A DNA stretch of 64,000 nt from assembly GCF_000633455.1 (NCBI RefSeq), contig NZ_AYMG01000008.1:207439-271438 (forward strand). Direction: 5' to 3'. The DNA comes from Pedobacter jeongneungensis (GTDB lineage Bacteria; Bacteroidota; Bacteroidia; Sphingobacteriales; Sphingobacteriaceae). Below the pieces are notes generated by a model. The model saw only the letters and a list, made by a program, of their open reading frames with translations. It searched no databases and was not told where the DNA came from. The translations under genes and the position numbers were made by a program. Below, piece after piece: positions 17,054 to 25,005 of this stretch. Numbering within the stretch: the first letter of the stretch is position 1; the number at the start of each line of letters is the position of its first letter.

Positions 17054-18142
17054 CTATTCAATAGCTATCGGAGTATCCTTAATTTCAAGTAGCTGTTGTT
17101 TGCCTTTGTCATCAACCACGAATGTTTTATTATTCATAAAAAGAACTGCTTTTCGGTCACCGCTGTGTTCGTTCACATCAACCCCAATTACCTTTCCGCT
17201 GTAATATCCTGCGATATTTTCTTTGGTAATGGTATGGCCAACCACAATCTGTTTACAGGCAAACTTCGCCAATGTAGAATCGACAGTAGCTGGACTGGTG
17301 CGGTCTTTCCCAAAGTAGCCCCTGTACCAAAATGGTCCGGCACTCCCCATTAATAAGCGTCCCTCTTCCGGTAATTTTTTAGTAGCAATACCATAGTAAC
17401 TTCTACATTGATCATTAATGGATTGTAAGGAAAAATCTGAAGCATTAATTTTAGGCGAAATGCCCGCATGCAAAAAAATCTTATCACCAATTTTTTCAAT
17501 TGCATTTTTACTTCTCAACCATTTTCCAATTTCGGTATCAGCGTCTATCAGTTTTCCATATTCAAGGTTCATGAGTTTAGCCGAAGCAGCGTATTTGGGC
17601 GAATGATAGCGTAAATCGCCTGCCATATTCATGATATCATGATTACCAAGCACTACGTGCACGAAGCCCCCCTTTTTAGCAGCATCTTCTTCCAGTTTAT
17701 ACAACAGCCATAAGTAAGGCATTACTTCTTTGCCACGGTCAAAAAGATCGCCACAAATTACGAGCTGCCCTTTGCCAAATGTCCAGTTATATTTTTCATC
17801 AATTACCCCGTTACCGATCATTAAAGCCCGGAAAGCTTCAAACTCCCCCTCAATATCAGAAAGAACGAACATTTTATTTACACCTGCATAACTAGCGGGT
17901 GGCACAACAATCTTTTTATGAAGTTTAAAGCTAAAATTCCAATCAGCATTTTTAGCAAAACGTACGGCTATCGGCGCATCTTCTTTTAAAGAATCCACAT
18001 GCAGCACATTATCTAAAATATAACGGTTAATGATTTGCTTGCCTGAATGCCAGATATAAGGTCCGTCTTGATCAACCTGTCCAAAAGTGCGCATAGAAAT
18101 CATCAGGAATAGGGCAAAAATGACCTTTTTATATATTTTCAT
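17054..18142 (-). CDS. Secreted calcineurin-like metallophosphoesterase
   Basis: A 362-residue protein with a signal peptide (residues 1-21, ending TFGQ). The metal-binding blocks of the family are present in order: VLSDIEGEFEAF (D-x-E variant of DxH), ICGDLFDRG (GDxxDRG), LGNHDIMNM (GNHD), a FLHAGISPK histidine and GHTITKENI (GHT). It should hydrolyse a phosphate ester in the periplasm. The first motif has Glu in place of the common His (DIEG), as in Shewanella-type periplasmic phosphatases. The substrate is unknown. Confidence 0.88.
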   Translation of the reverse strand: MKIYKKVIFALFLMISMRTFGQVDQDGPYIWHSGKQIINRYILDNVLHVDSLKEDAPIAVRFAKNADWNFSFKLHKKIVVPPASYAGVNKMFVLSDIEGEFEAFRALMIGNGVIDEKYNWTFGKGQLVICGDLFDRGKEVMPYLWLLYKLEEDAAKKGGFVHVVLGNHDIMNMAGDLRYHSPKYAASAKLMNLEYGKLIDADTEIGKWLRSKNAIEKIGDKIFLHAGISPKINASDFSLQSINDQCRSYYGIATKKLPEEGRLLMGSAGPFWYRGYFGKDRTSPATVDSTLAKFACKQIVVGHTITKENIAGYYSGKVIGVDVNEHSGDRKAVLFMNNKTFVVDDKGKQQLLEIKDTPIAIE

Positions 18143-18291
18143 CTTTTGGTTAGTTTATTTTAAGAATTTCAGGTCCACAAATCTAAAAAAAGCCTGTTGT
18201 AATTTCTAACCGCATTTTAACTGGCTCCATAAAATATTTGATATAATTTAACTCCTTCCAAAACAATGTAGCTGTACTTGCGTTTATATCC

Positions 18292-18373
18292 TAATTCCGG
18301 CGTGGTTTCCGGAATTCATTTGTTTGGTTAGTTGATAAGGGATCAATCTCAATTGAGTCCCTTTTCTTTTTTT
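18292..18373 (+). ncRNA. Structured element, copy 2 (two hairpins, terminator-like end)
   Basis: Near-identical to 15311-15392 (79 of 82 positions). Hairpin 1 AATTCCGG / CCGGAATT (18293-18316) and its loop are identical. Hairpin 2 AAGGGA / TCCCTT (18337-18363) changes its closing pairs but keeps the stem, then a T run. It ends about 55 bases before the Gfo/Idh start codon, so here it could also act as a leader terminator. The rest of the 18143-18428 gap holds nothing else visible. Confidence 0.6.
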
Positions 18374-18428
18374 ATAGCGGCTTTCAGTCAATATTTTCTA
18401 AATTCAGGCTTTTAAATTCAATAGTATA

Positions 18429-19400
18429 ATGGAAGAAATCAGATGGGGTATTATCGGCTGTGGCGATGTTACGGAGGTAAAAAGCGGACCAGCGTTTAAT
18501 AAAGTAGCCAACTCTAAACTTGTCGCTGTAATGCGCCGTGATGCTGCCAAAGCTGAAGATTATGCAAAAAGGCATGGGGTAACAAAATGGTATGATGATG
18601 CTGCTCAACTGATTAACGATCCGAAAGTAAACGCCATTTATATCGCTACACCTCCCCTACAACATGAAGCTTATACCATTGAAGCTTTAAAAGCTGGTAA
18701 ACCGGTGTATGTAGAAAAACCGATGACTTTGGATGCTGCTTCAGCAGAGCGTATGACCGAAGCTGCGAACCAGCTCAATGTAAAACTTTGCGTGGCCCAT
18801 TACCGCCGCGCTCAACCCATGTTCTTAAAAGTTAAGGAATTGCTGGCTGAAAATACGATCGGCGATATCCGGTTAGTACGGTTAAAAATGCTCCAGCCAC
18901 CAAACCCGGTATTGATTGCCAAAACAGATGATAACTGGCGCATCAACCCTGCCATTTCTGGTGGTGGTTTGTTCCATGATTTGGCACCACACCAATTAGA
19001 TTTAATGACCTATTACTTTGGCCCGGTTAAAAATGCTTCTGGAATTGCCACCAAACAACAAGAGGATACCGAAGTTGATGACCTGGTTGCGGGCAATATC
19101 CTTTTTGAAAATGGAGTTGTTTTTAGTGGCACATGGTGTTTCTCAGTTGCTACGGAAGATCAGGCGGATAACTGTGTAATATATGGTTCAAAAGGCAATA
19201 TTACTTTTCCTATGTTCGGCAATAAAATCAAGGTTACCAGTGATGAATCGAAAGAATTTGTATTCGAACCTTTGCAACATGTGCAACAGCCTATGATTAA
19301 AAAAGTAGTTGATTACTTTTTGGATAGAGGACCAAATCCATGTAGTGGCGAAGATGCGTTGATTACGATGAAATTAATGGATGATTTTACGGGGAAATAA
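18429..19400 (+). CDS. Gfo/Idh/MocA family oxidoreductase
   Basis: A 323-residue NAD(P)-dependent sugar or polyol dehydrogenase-like enzyme. Residues 1-120 are the Rossmann domain: WGIIGCGDVTEVKSGPAF, then IYIATPPLQHEAY and VYVEKPMTLDAA, which holds the catalytic EKP lysine. The C-terminal alpha/beta domain has GGGLFHDLAPHQLDLMTYYFGP with the DxxxHxxD histidine motif. Length is typical. It is preceded by structured element copy 2 and is not in an obvious operon, so the substrate is unknown. Confidence 0.9.
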   Translation: MEEIRWGIIGCGDVTEVKSGPAFNKVANSKLVAVMRRDAAKAEDYAKRHGVTKWYDDAAQLINDPKVNAIYIATPPLQHEAYTIEALKAGKPVYVEKPMTLDAASAERMTEAANQLNVKLCVAHYRRAQPMFLKVKELLAENTIGDIRLVRLKMLQPPNPVLIAKTDDNWRINPAISGGGLFHDLAPHQLDLMTYYFGPVKNASGIATKQQEDTEVDDLVAGNILFENGVVFSGTWCFSVATEDQADNCVIYGSKGNITFPMFGNKIKVTSDESKEFVFEPLQHVQQPMIKKVVDYFLDRGPNPCSGEDALITMKLMDDFTGK

Positions 19401-19542
19401 GCTAAAAAGGAAGCAATCTTTAATGCTTGAGCGCTTTGATATAAAGATTGCTTCATCCAATGAAAAATTGGCTTCGCAATGACGACCCTGCTAGGCTTGT
19501 TACATTCTTAAAAATCCATGGTCATTGTATATCACTTTGCCT

Positions 19543-20514
19543 CTAAACGATTACCACTAACCGTTTGCCATCAGCAACTTCAAGATTCCAAAGACTGGCA
19601 ATATCCATAAGTTTTACCGCTATGGTTTCTACTTTCAATTTACCATCTGCCGCAAGCTGAAACATTTCTGGTAATATTTCAGAGAATAGCTGCCCCACCT
19701 GTTGTTTGCTCCAACTGCCCAACCCTGAACCGGTAAGCTGAAGATCTACACTTCTCAAATTGGCCGCTGATAACTGGATCAGATCACCAGCCATACTGCC
19801 TACAGAAACGAACCTGACTTTATTGGTAAACGAGCCCTGTCCCATTAAACTGGATAATAACACCTCTGCTGTACGACCCCATAGGTAATCGATCATCACA
19901 TCTATTGGTTTTTCCTGTTGGCTTTGTTTCACGCTGTCTAAAAATTGCACATCATCTCCGGTAATCGGAATAATCTTGTCTGCACCAAGTGTTAACAAAT
20001 TTTGGAGCGATTGTACATTTCTACCAGTTGCAATTACCTTTGAGGCACCATAATGTTTCGCAATTTGCACCGCTACAATTCCGGTAAAGCCAGTTGCACC
20101 ATTAATCAACACCACATCTCCAGGCTGTATTACCGCTTTAAATTTCAATGCCATGGCCGAACCGATTACCGCATTGGCCAATCCCGCTGCTGTTGCATCA
20201 CTTAATCCTTCTGGCAATTTCACTATTCTGTTCTTATCTATGGTTGCTTTTTCGGCAAGCATTCCACTTACTCCCATACCGTAAACCCTCGTTCCATCTT
20301 CGAGTAAACACACGCCATCACCGCCAATTACCCGGCTTGTTGCTTTTGGTGCATCGCTTGAATAATGCGTACCTGCTGCTGTGCCTTTATCAAAATGTTT
20401 TATTGCGACGGCTTTTACGCTCACAAGCACCTCCTGGTCGTTTTGTACTACTGGTTCTTCAAAATCTACATATTGGGGCAATTCCCCTTTTTGATACATT
20501 ACTGCTGCTTTCAT
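19543..20514 (-). CDS. Zinc-less quinone-oxidoreductase-like MDR enzyme
   Basis: A 323-residue medium-chain dehydrogenase/reductase. The N-terminal GroES-like part has VSVKAVAIKHFDKGTAAG; the Rossmann part has VVLINGATGFTGIVAVQIAKHYGASKVIATGR with the AxGxxG-type nucleotide motif. The Cys and Asp residues that bind structural zinc in alcohol dehydrogenases are missing, which places it with quinone oxidoreductases. ATG 20514 (MKAAVMYQKG) was chosen over an upstream extension. The Crp-family gene lies just upstream on the same strand, 61 bases away. Confidence 0.87.
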   Translation of the reverse strand: MKAAVMYQKGELPQYVDFEEPVVQNDQEVLVSVKAVAIKHFDKGTAAGTHYSSDAPKATSRVIGGDGVCLLEDGTRVYGMGVSGMLAEKATIDKNRIVKLPEGLSDATAAGLANAVIGSAMALKFKAVIQPGDVVLINGATGFTGIVAVQIAKHYGASKVIATGRNVQSLQNLLTLGADKIIPITGDDVQFLDSVKQSQQEKPIDVMIDYLWGRTAEVLLSSLMGQGSFTNKVRFVSVGSMAGDLIQLSAANLRSVDLQLTGSGLGSWSKQQVGQLFSEILPEMFQLAADGKLKVETIAVKLMDIASLWNLEVADGKRLVVIV

Positions 20515-20575
20515 CTTTTTTGTATTTTGTTGATACAAAGTTAGATTTGGCAGTAGTACCATACGATAACATTTG

Positions 20576-21157
20576 TTACCGATTACTTTTTTTGAGCAGG
20601 GCGCTTTTTATCCTGCTGAGGTGTACCCGGGTTATGCCCAAATAGGAAGCAATATAATGTTGTGGAACGCGCTGAACAATGTGTGGCCTTTCTGCCAAAA
20701 GTTTTTGATAACGCTCTTCTGGCGTATCTCTGATAAAGGAAACAAACTCGTTCATGTAATGCATCTGCCTTTCGGCCAGAATGTTTAAAATCACATCCAA
20801 AAATCCGGGCACCTCACGCAGCTCAGCCATTAAGGCATTTACTTTGGTTTTATGTAAGAGATAGATAACAGAAGGTTCTATCGTTTCGATGGTAAAAAGA
20901 CTGGGGGTGTTCTTTAAAAAACTTTCCAGTGAAGTAAGCCCTTCCTTTTCGAAGAAAAACTGTACGGTTTTATCATCGCCCTGTTTATTCAGTGAAGCGC
21001 GGACACATCCTTTTTCAACAAAATAATAATGCCGGGATATTTTACCCTCTTCCAGTAAAATGGTTTTCGCAGGAACTTCAATCCGCTCCTGAAATTCAAG
21101 ATACTTGTCCCAGTAAGGGTTTAACTGTGGAAATTTATCTTTAAAATGGAAAAGCAT
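20576..21157 (-). CDS. Crp/Fnr-family regulator with cyclic-nucleotide-binding fold
   Basis: A 193-residue protein. The N-terminal half is a cNMP-binding-like jelly roll (VPAKTILLEEGKISRHYYFV, EKGCVRASLNKQGDDKTVQF, FFEKEGLTSLESFL). The C-terminal helix-turn-helix is short: RVPQHYIASYLGITRVHLSR. The cAMP phosphate-binding RxS signature is not obvious, as in many Bacteroidota members that act without known ligand. It precedes the MDR gene on the same strand and is divergent from the ABC exporter, so it could regulate either one. Confidence 0.88.
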   Translation of the reverse strand: MLFHFKDKFPQLNPYWDKYLEFQERIEVPAKTILLEEGKISRHYYFVEKGCVRASLNKQGDDKTVQFFFEKEGLTSLESFLKNTPSLFTIETIEPSVIYLLHKTKVNALMAELREVPGFLDVILNILAERQMHYMNEFVSFIRDTPEERYQKLLAERPHIVQRVPQHYIASYLGITRVHLSRIKSALLKKSNR

Positions 21158-21283
21158 CAGTTCGGGTATTCTTACAAACTTAATTTATTATCAAGAAAAA
21201 AGGTAACACAAAACAATCTTATCGAAACTATTATTGGCCCTTCACGTTTATTAATGGCCAACCTTACCTGTGATCCTGCTGAA

Positions 21284-23026
21284 ATGAAAATATTGTTAAA
21301 ATACCTCAAACCACATCAAAAACTCATTATCCTCTCACTCTTATTGGCTGCAGTAGCACAGCTTTTAAGTCTGCTTGATCCGATCATTTTTGGTAAGATT
21401 ATCGATAATTATTCCACCAATAAACACCATTTAAGTGAAAAACAACTGATTAGAGAAGTTTTATATTGGTTGCTTATCGCGCTTGCCATTGCGCTGGTAG
21501 CAAGGCTTTGCCGTTCGGTACAGGAATTTACTACGCGTAAAGCCGTAGCCCGTTTTGGTATGAATATTTTTAACGATGGATTAAAACAAACCCTACGCCT
21601 CTCTTTCCAGGAATTTGAAGAAAGCCGCAGCGGAACAACCTTATCGGTGCTTCAAAAAGTAAAAACCGATGCAGAACGTTTTATCAATGCCTTTATCAAT
21701 ATTCTTTTTTCATCCCTTGTGGGTATCGGCTTTTTATTGTGGTACAGTTTGAACAAAAACTGGCTTTTGGTACCTGTATTTTTTATCGGTGTTTTGGTTC
21801 TAGGCTCATTAACAGGCTTACTTTCTAAAAAAATCAAAGCCATTCAGCGGTCTATCAACCGACAGGCCGATAAACAGGCGGGCGTAATTACAGAAAGTTT
21901 GCGCAACATCGAACTGGTAAAAAGTTTGGGCTTAACTTTCGCCGAAATAAGAAGGTTAAATGTACAGACGCTGAAAATTTTCGATCTCGAAATGTTAAAA
22001 GCAAGAAAAGTAAGCATGTTATCTTTTCTGCAGGGCAATTTGCTCAATTTATTAAAGCAATCGGTATTGTTCATCCTACTCTGGTTGATTTTTAGGAAAA
22101 TATTAAGCACAGGAGAACTGATTGCCATGCAGTTTATCTCAACCGCCATTTTTACGCCTTTGCAAGATCTGGGCAATATGATTATTTTATATCGGGAGGC
22201 AGATGCATCACTTAAAACTTTCGATAATCTGATGCAAAAACCGATTGAAACGCGTCCAGAAAACGCGGTAGAACTTGATGCACTGAACCGATTGGAATTT
22301 AAAAATGTGATTTTCAGACATAAAACAGCCGGTTATAATGCCATTGATGATATCTCTTTCGAAATCCAAAATGGAGAAACGGTTGCATTTGTTGGTCCTT
22401 CGGGTTCAGGTAAATCTACTTTAGTGAAACTTCTGGTGGGCCTTTACCTTCCTGTTGATGGCGAAATTTTGTTCAACGAAACCAGCTCTAAACGAATCAG
22501 GTACAATCCTTTACGCCGACAAATTGGTTTTGTTACGCAGGATACGCAACTTTATGCAGGATCGATCAGGGATAATATGCGTTTTGTAAACCCTACCGCA
22601 AGTGAAGCGGATATTGTGGAAGCACTGCGCAAAGCATCAGCCACAGCACTTATTGCCAAAGCTGCTCTGGGAATCGATACCGTATTGGGAGAAAATGGCA
22701 TGAAATTATCTGGAGGAGAAAAACAACGGATCTCGATCGCCAGGGCATTATTAAGAAAACCAAGGTTATTGATTTTTGATGAAGCCACTTCCGCGCTCGA
22801 TTCGCTTACTGAAGAAGAAATATCGGCAACCATCCGCGAAATCTCTGATAGAAGGGAGCAGATGACCATCCTGATTGCCCACCGTTTATCAACCATTATG
22901 CATGCTGATAAAATCTATGTGCTCGAAAAGGGAAAGGTATCCGAGACGGGAAGCCATCACGAACTGCTCGAGAAGAAAGGTCTTTATTATTCCATGTGGC
23001 GGCAACAGATTGGGGAACGCAGGTAA
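21284..23026 (+). CDS. ABC exporter, fused membrane and ATPase domains
   Basis: A 580-residue type IV exporter half-molecule, expected to act as a homodimer. Six membrane helices occupy about residues 12-300 and the ATPase about 330-575. Walker A is GPSGSGKST, the signature LSGGEKQRISIARALL, Walker B LLIFDEATSALD with the catalytic Glu, and the switch His in LIAHRLST; all are canonical. The frame is open back to 21146, with ATGs at 21254 and 21284; 21284 (MKILLKYLKPHQK) fits homologues best but the choice is uncertain. The substrate is unknown. Confidence 0.9.
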   Translation: MKILLKYLKPHQKLIILSLLLAAVAQLLSLLDPIIFGKIIDNYSTNKHHLSEKQLIREVLYWLLIALAIALVARLCRSVQEFTTRKAVARFGMNIFNDGLKQTLRLSFQEFEESRSGTTLSVLQKVKTDAERFINAFINILFSSLVGIGFLLWYSLNKNWLLVPVFFIGVLVLGSLTGLLSKKIKAIQRSINRQADKQAGVITESLRNIELVKSLGLTFAEIRRLNVQTLKIFDLEMLKARKVSMLSFLQGNLLNLLKQSVLFILLWLIFRKILSTGELIAMQFISTAIFTPLQDLGNMIILYREADASLKTFDNLMQKPIETRPENAVELDALNRLEFKNVIFRHKTAGYNAIDDISFEIQNGETVAFVGPSGSGKSTLVKLLVGLYLPVDGEILFNETSSKRIRYNPLRRQIGFVTQDTQLYAGSIRDNMRFVNPTASEADIVEALRKASATALIAKAALGIDTVLGENGMKLSGGEKQRISIARALLRKPRLLIFDEATSALDSLTEEEISATIREISDRREQMTILIAHRLSTIMHADKIYVLEKGKVSETGSHHELLEKKGLYYSMWRQQIGERR

Positions 23027-23031
23027 ATAAA

Positions 23032-23631
23032 TTGATTCCCGTGTTACGCTTTTACGCTTTCCCGAAAGTTCTGGATAACGCTTCACCCGGGGCTAAATGG
23101 CTAAACCAGCATTTCATTTTGGGGTTTGCAAGGTGCCAAACGCAGTTCATAAACCTGATTGTCGGGGAAAGCTTCCGATCCTTCATCGGAACTTGTACCA
23201 AAAGCAGGGCTGCCGACAGCCAAGAACAACTGCCCTTTCATTTCCAAATCTTAAAAAAAGATGCAATAAAATTATTATATAAGTTCTTTCCCCTAAAAGA
23301 TGGTCCACCAACTAATTGAAAAACAAACCAAATAGTTTTTTGAAGCGCAATACCTGTGCAAGCAAATCAGTTGATTCCTGTGTTACGCTTTACGCTTTCC
23401 CGAAAGTTCGGGATGCCTCGTTGCTGTCCCGAAACTTCGGGATAACGTTTCACCCGGGGCTAAATGGTTATTACAACATTTCATTTTAACGGTTGCAGGG
23501 GCACAAACCCTTATTCCTAAACCCGATTGTAGCGAACATCCCGATTTTTTCTATCGGGATAAAGCGAAAAGCGGGACCAAAGCTGCCAAGAACCACAAGC
23601 CATCCATTTCCAAATCATAAAAAAGATACAG
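23032..23631. repeat. Two diverged copies of an intergenic element
   Basis: Copy A (about 23032-23265) and copy B (about 23371-23631) share blocks in the same order: TTGATTCC.GTGTTACGC, CTTTCCCGAAAGTTC, CACCCGGGGCTAAATGG, CATTTCATTTT, CCTGATTGT / CCCGATTGT, CCAAGAAC and CATTTCCAAATC. Copy B has gained palindromes (CCCGAAACTTCGGGA and CCCGATTTTTTCTATCGGG). No protein frame is conserved between them. The 23027-23784 gap holds only these and a terminator. Confidence 0.6.
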
Positions 23632-23726
23632 TAGCGTTCAAAATTTTATTTGGCAAGAATTGCGTTTAAGATTTGTATAAATTCCCGCTCTTAAACGAAA
23701 ATGTAAATACCGAAAAATATTCCAAC

Positions 23727-23765
23727 AAAAAACACCCGGCTACATTAAAATAACCAGGTGTTTTT
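23727..23765 (-). terminator. Terminator after the peroxiredoxin-like gene
   Basis: AAAACACC and GGTGTTTT flank the loop, with an extra GG/CC pair inside and a T run on the minus strand. It lies 20 bases after the stop codon at 23785. Confidence 0.72.
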
Positions 23766-23784
23766 AAACTAATCAATAAGTTTC

Positions 23785-24366
23785 TTAAAGTTTCGAAAGC
23801 AGAAGCTGTACCGAAGCCCTTTTTTGATAATTTGGGTCGAAATGTACATACTTGATCTTACCCGATCGATCAATGATATAGGTTGCTGGTACAGGTAGTA
23901 TATGGCGATTATTGCCATTGTTAGCTTCCAAATCGATACCATAACCCTTATATTTGGTAAAAGTGGCCTCATCCATCATAAAATTCACTCCATAAGCTTT
24001 CATAATTTCGTCGTCTTTATCCTGCACAATCGAAAAGCCTGCTTTTGTCTTTTTAATGGTCTTATCAATATTTTCTTTTGTTTCGGGCGTGATGCCGATT
24101 ACATAAGCATCTTTTGCAGTAAGCAGGTTTAAAGAATCCTGAAGTTCTTTGATGTGTTTGTTGCAATACGGACACCACTGCCCGCGGTAAAAAAACAGTA
24201 CAACAAAACGGTGCGTTTTAAGTGCACTTTTCAGGCTCACCGTTTTGCCGTTTTGATCGATCCCGGTAAATATCGGGGCCTTATCTCCTTCTTTTAATCC
24301 TTTTTGAGCTTTTACCTGTAACGAAACAGCAACAATTAAGCTTAGAAATAGTATAATTTTTTTCAT
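23785..24366 (-). CDS. Secreted peroxiredoxin-like thiol protein (AhpC/TSA type)
   Basis: A 193-residue thioredoxin-fold protein with a signal peptide (residues 1-20, ending VKAQ), so it acts in the periplasm. The active site is FFYRGQWCPYCNKHI with Cys65 and Cys68; the RGxWCPYC form marks the peroxiredoxin-like group. It should reduce peroxides or protein disulfides. It is the second gene of a unit led by the Met-rich peptide, 47 bases downstream, and a hairpin in that gap may lower its expression relative to the peptide. The unit has an ECF-type promoter, which ties it to the adjacent sigma factor. Confidence 0.88.
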   Translation of the reverse strand: MKKIILFLSLIVAVSLQVKAQKGLKEGDKAPIFTGIDQNGKTVSLKSALKTHRFVVLFFYRGQWCPYCNKHIKELQDSLNLLTAKDAYVIGITPETKENIDKTIKKTKAGFSIVQDKDDEIMKAYGVNFMMDEATFTKYKGYGIDLEANNGNNRHILPVPATYIIDRSGKIKYVHFDPNYQKRASVQLLLSKL

Positions 24367-24380
24367 ATTAGGTGATTAAA

Positions 24381-24406
24381 TTTAGGGAGGCTTTAACCTC
24401 CCTAAA
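24381..24406 (-). terminator. Strong hairpin between Met-rich peptide and peroxiredoxin genes
   Basis: TTTAGGGAGG and CCTCCCTAAA form a perfect 10-bp stem with a 6-base loop, 8 bases past the peptide stop codon. On the minus strand it is followed by TTTAATCACC, a weak T run. It may act as a partial terminator or a 3' stabiliser, giving more peptide mRNA than peroxiredoxin mRNA. Confidence 0.6.
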
Positions 24407-24413
24407 GCTGTTT

Positions 24414-24677
24414 TTACATTTTACTTTTCGACATTTTATCTTTAGCCATTTTAGATTTCTCCATTTTGGCTTTTTTCATCGAATCGGTTTTCATTTTGTC
24501 CATTTTACTTTTTTCCATTTTATCCATTTTCTTTTTGTCCATTTTTTCTTGTTTCATTTTAGACATTTTTTCCTGAAGCGGACTGTTTGCTGAAGCAAAT
24601 GTTGGTAACGAAAGACTAGCCACAACTAAAGTAGCCATAAACAATTTTCCTGCTGATTTTAAGATTTGATTTTTCAT
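24414..24677 (-). CDS. Periplasmic Met/Lys-rich repeat peptide (MXKDX-like)
   Basis: An 87-residue precursor. Residues 1-30 are a signal peptide ending FASA. The mature 57 residues contain 12 Met and 21 Lys, no Cys and no aromatic residue, in a 3-5 residue repeat with Met closing each unit (EKM, DKKKM, EKSKM, KKAKM, AKDKM, SKSKM). The pattern resembles proteins named pentapeptide MXKDX repeat, including, from memory, the MrpX peptide that quenches hypochlorite in Azospira by methionine oxidation. Metal binding is an alternative. It has its own ECF-type promoter (24730-24701) and is followed by a peroxiredoxin-like gene. Confidence 0.8.
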   Translation of the reverse strand: MKNQILKSAGKLFMATLVVASLSLPTFASANSPLQEKMSKMKQEKMDKKKMDKMEKSKMDKMKTDSMKKAKMEKSKMAKDKMSKSKM

Positions 24678-24700
24678 GTTGTTTTGTGTTTTATTTAGTC

Positions 24701-24730
24701 CTTAGTCGAAGCAAAAATTAAAACCTTACA
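24701..24730 (-). promoter_or_regulatory. ECF-type promoter P3, before the Met-rich peptide
   Basis: Minus strand: TGTAAGGT (24730-24723), 14 bases, CGACTAAG (24708-24701). It matches P1 and P2 in both boxes and in spacing, and the expected start is about 17 bases before the ATG at 24677. Confidence 0.78.
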
Positions 24731-24737
24731 ATTAAAA

Positions 24738-25004
24738 TCAATTTTTATTTATTTCTTTTTCAATATTTTCTTTCATTGTTTTTTTAAAGGCTTCGTCGAG
24801 TTTAAAATCCTCGTTATTAAACCCCACAAACACCTGGTTAATCAATATACTTTGTTGCTGATAGATTTTACAAACGGAGCAACCGGCCAAATGGATATGC
24901 AATTGCAGGGTTTCGGCAGCGGTAATTTTTCCTGCAAGCTTTTTTTCGATCAGAAAAGTAGCCTGTTTGCAATTATAAATGATGTTTTTCAGTGCGCTTT
25001 TCAT
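24738..25004 (-). CDS. Zinc-binding anti-sigma factor (soluble ZAS type)
   Basis: An 88-residue protein without a membrane helix. It has the anti-sigma HxxxCxxC motif: His38, Cys42, Cys45 in HIHLAGCSVC, plus Cys12 near the N-terminus. In RsrA the same four ligands are at 11, 37, 41 and 44, so the spacing is identical with an offset of one. That suggests Zn release or disulfide formation on oxidation, freeing the sigma factor. The start ATG follows the sigma stop by one base (TGATATG), so the two are translationally coupled. The promoter of the peptide unit lies just after its stop codon. Confidence 0.87.
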   Translation of the reverse strand: MKSALKNIIYNCKQATFLIEKKLAGKITAAETLQLHIHLAGCSVCKIYQQQSILINQVFVGFNNEDFKLDEAFKKTMKENIEKEINKN

Positions 25005-25005
25005 A

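Noticed and set aside
22996..23319. 107-codon frame after the ABC exporter gene
   Set aside because: It runs through the diverged repeat copy A and is not conserved in copy B, which shows frame-breaking changes.
24372..24593. 73-codon frame rich in His and Phe on the plus strand
   Set aside because: It is the antisense shadow of the Met/Lys repeat gene, whose AAA/ATG codons read as TTT/CAT on the other strand.
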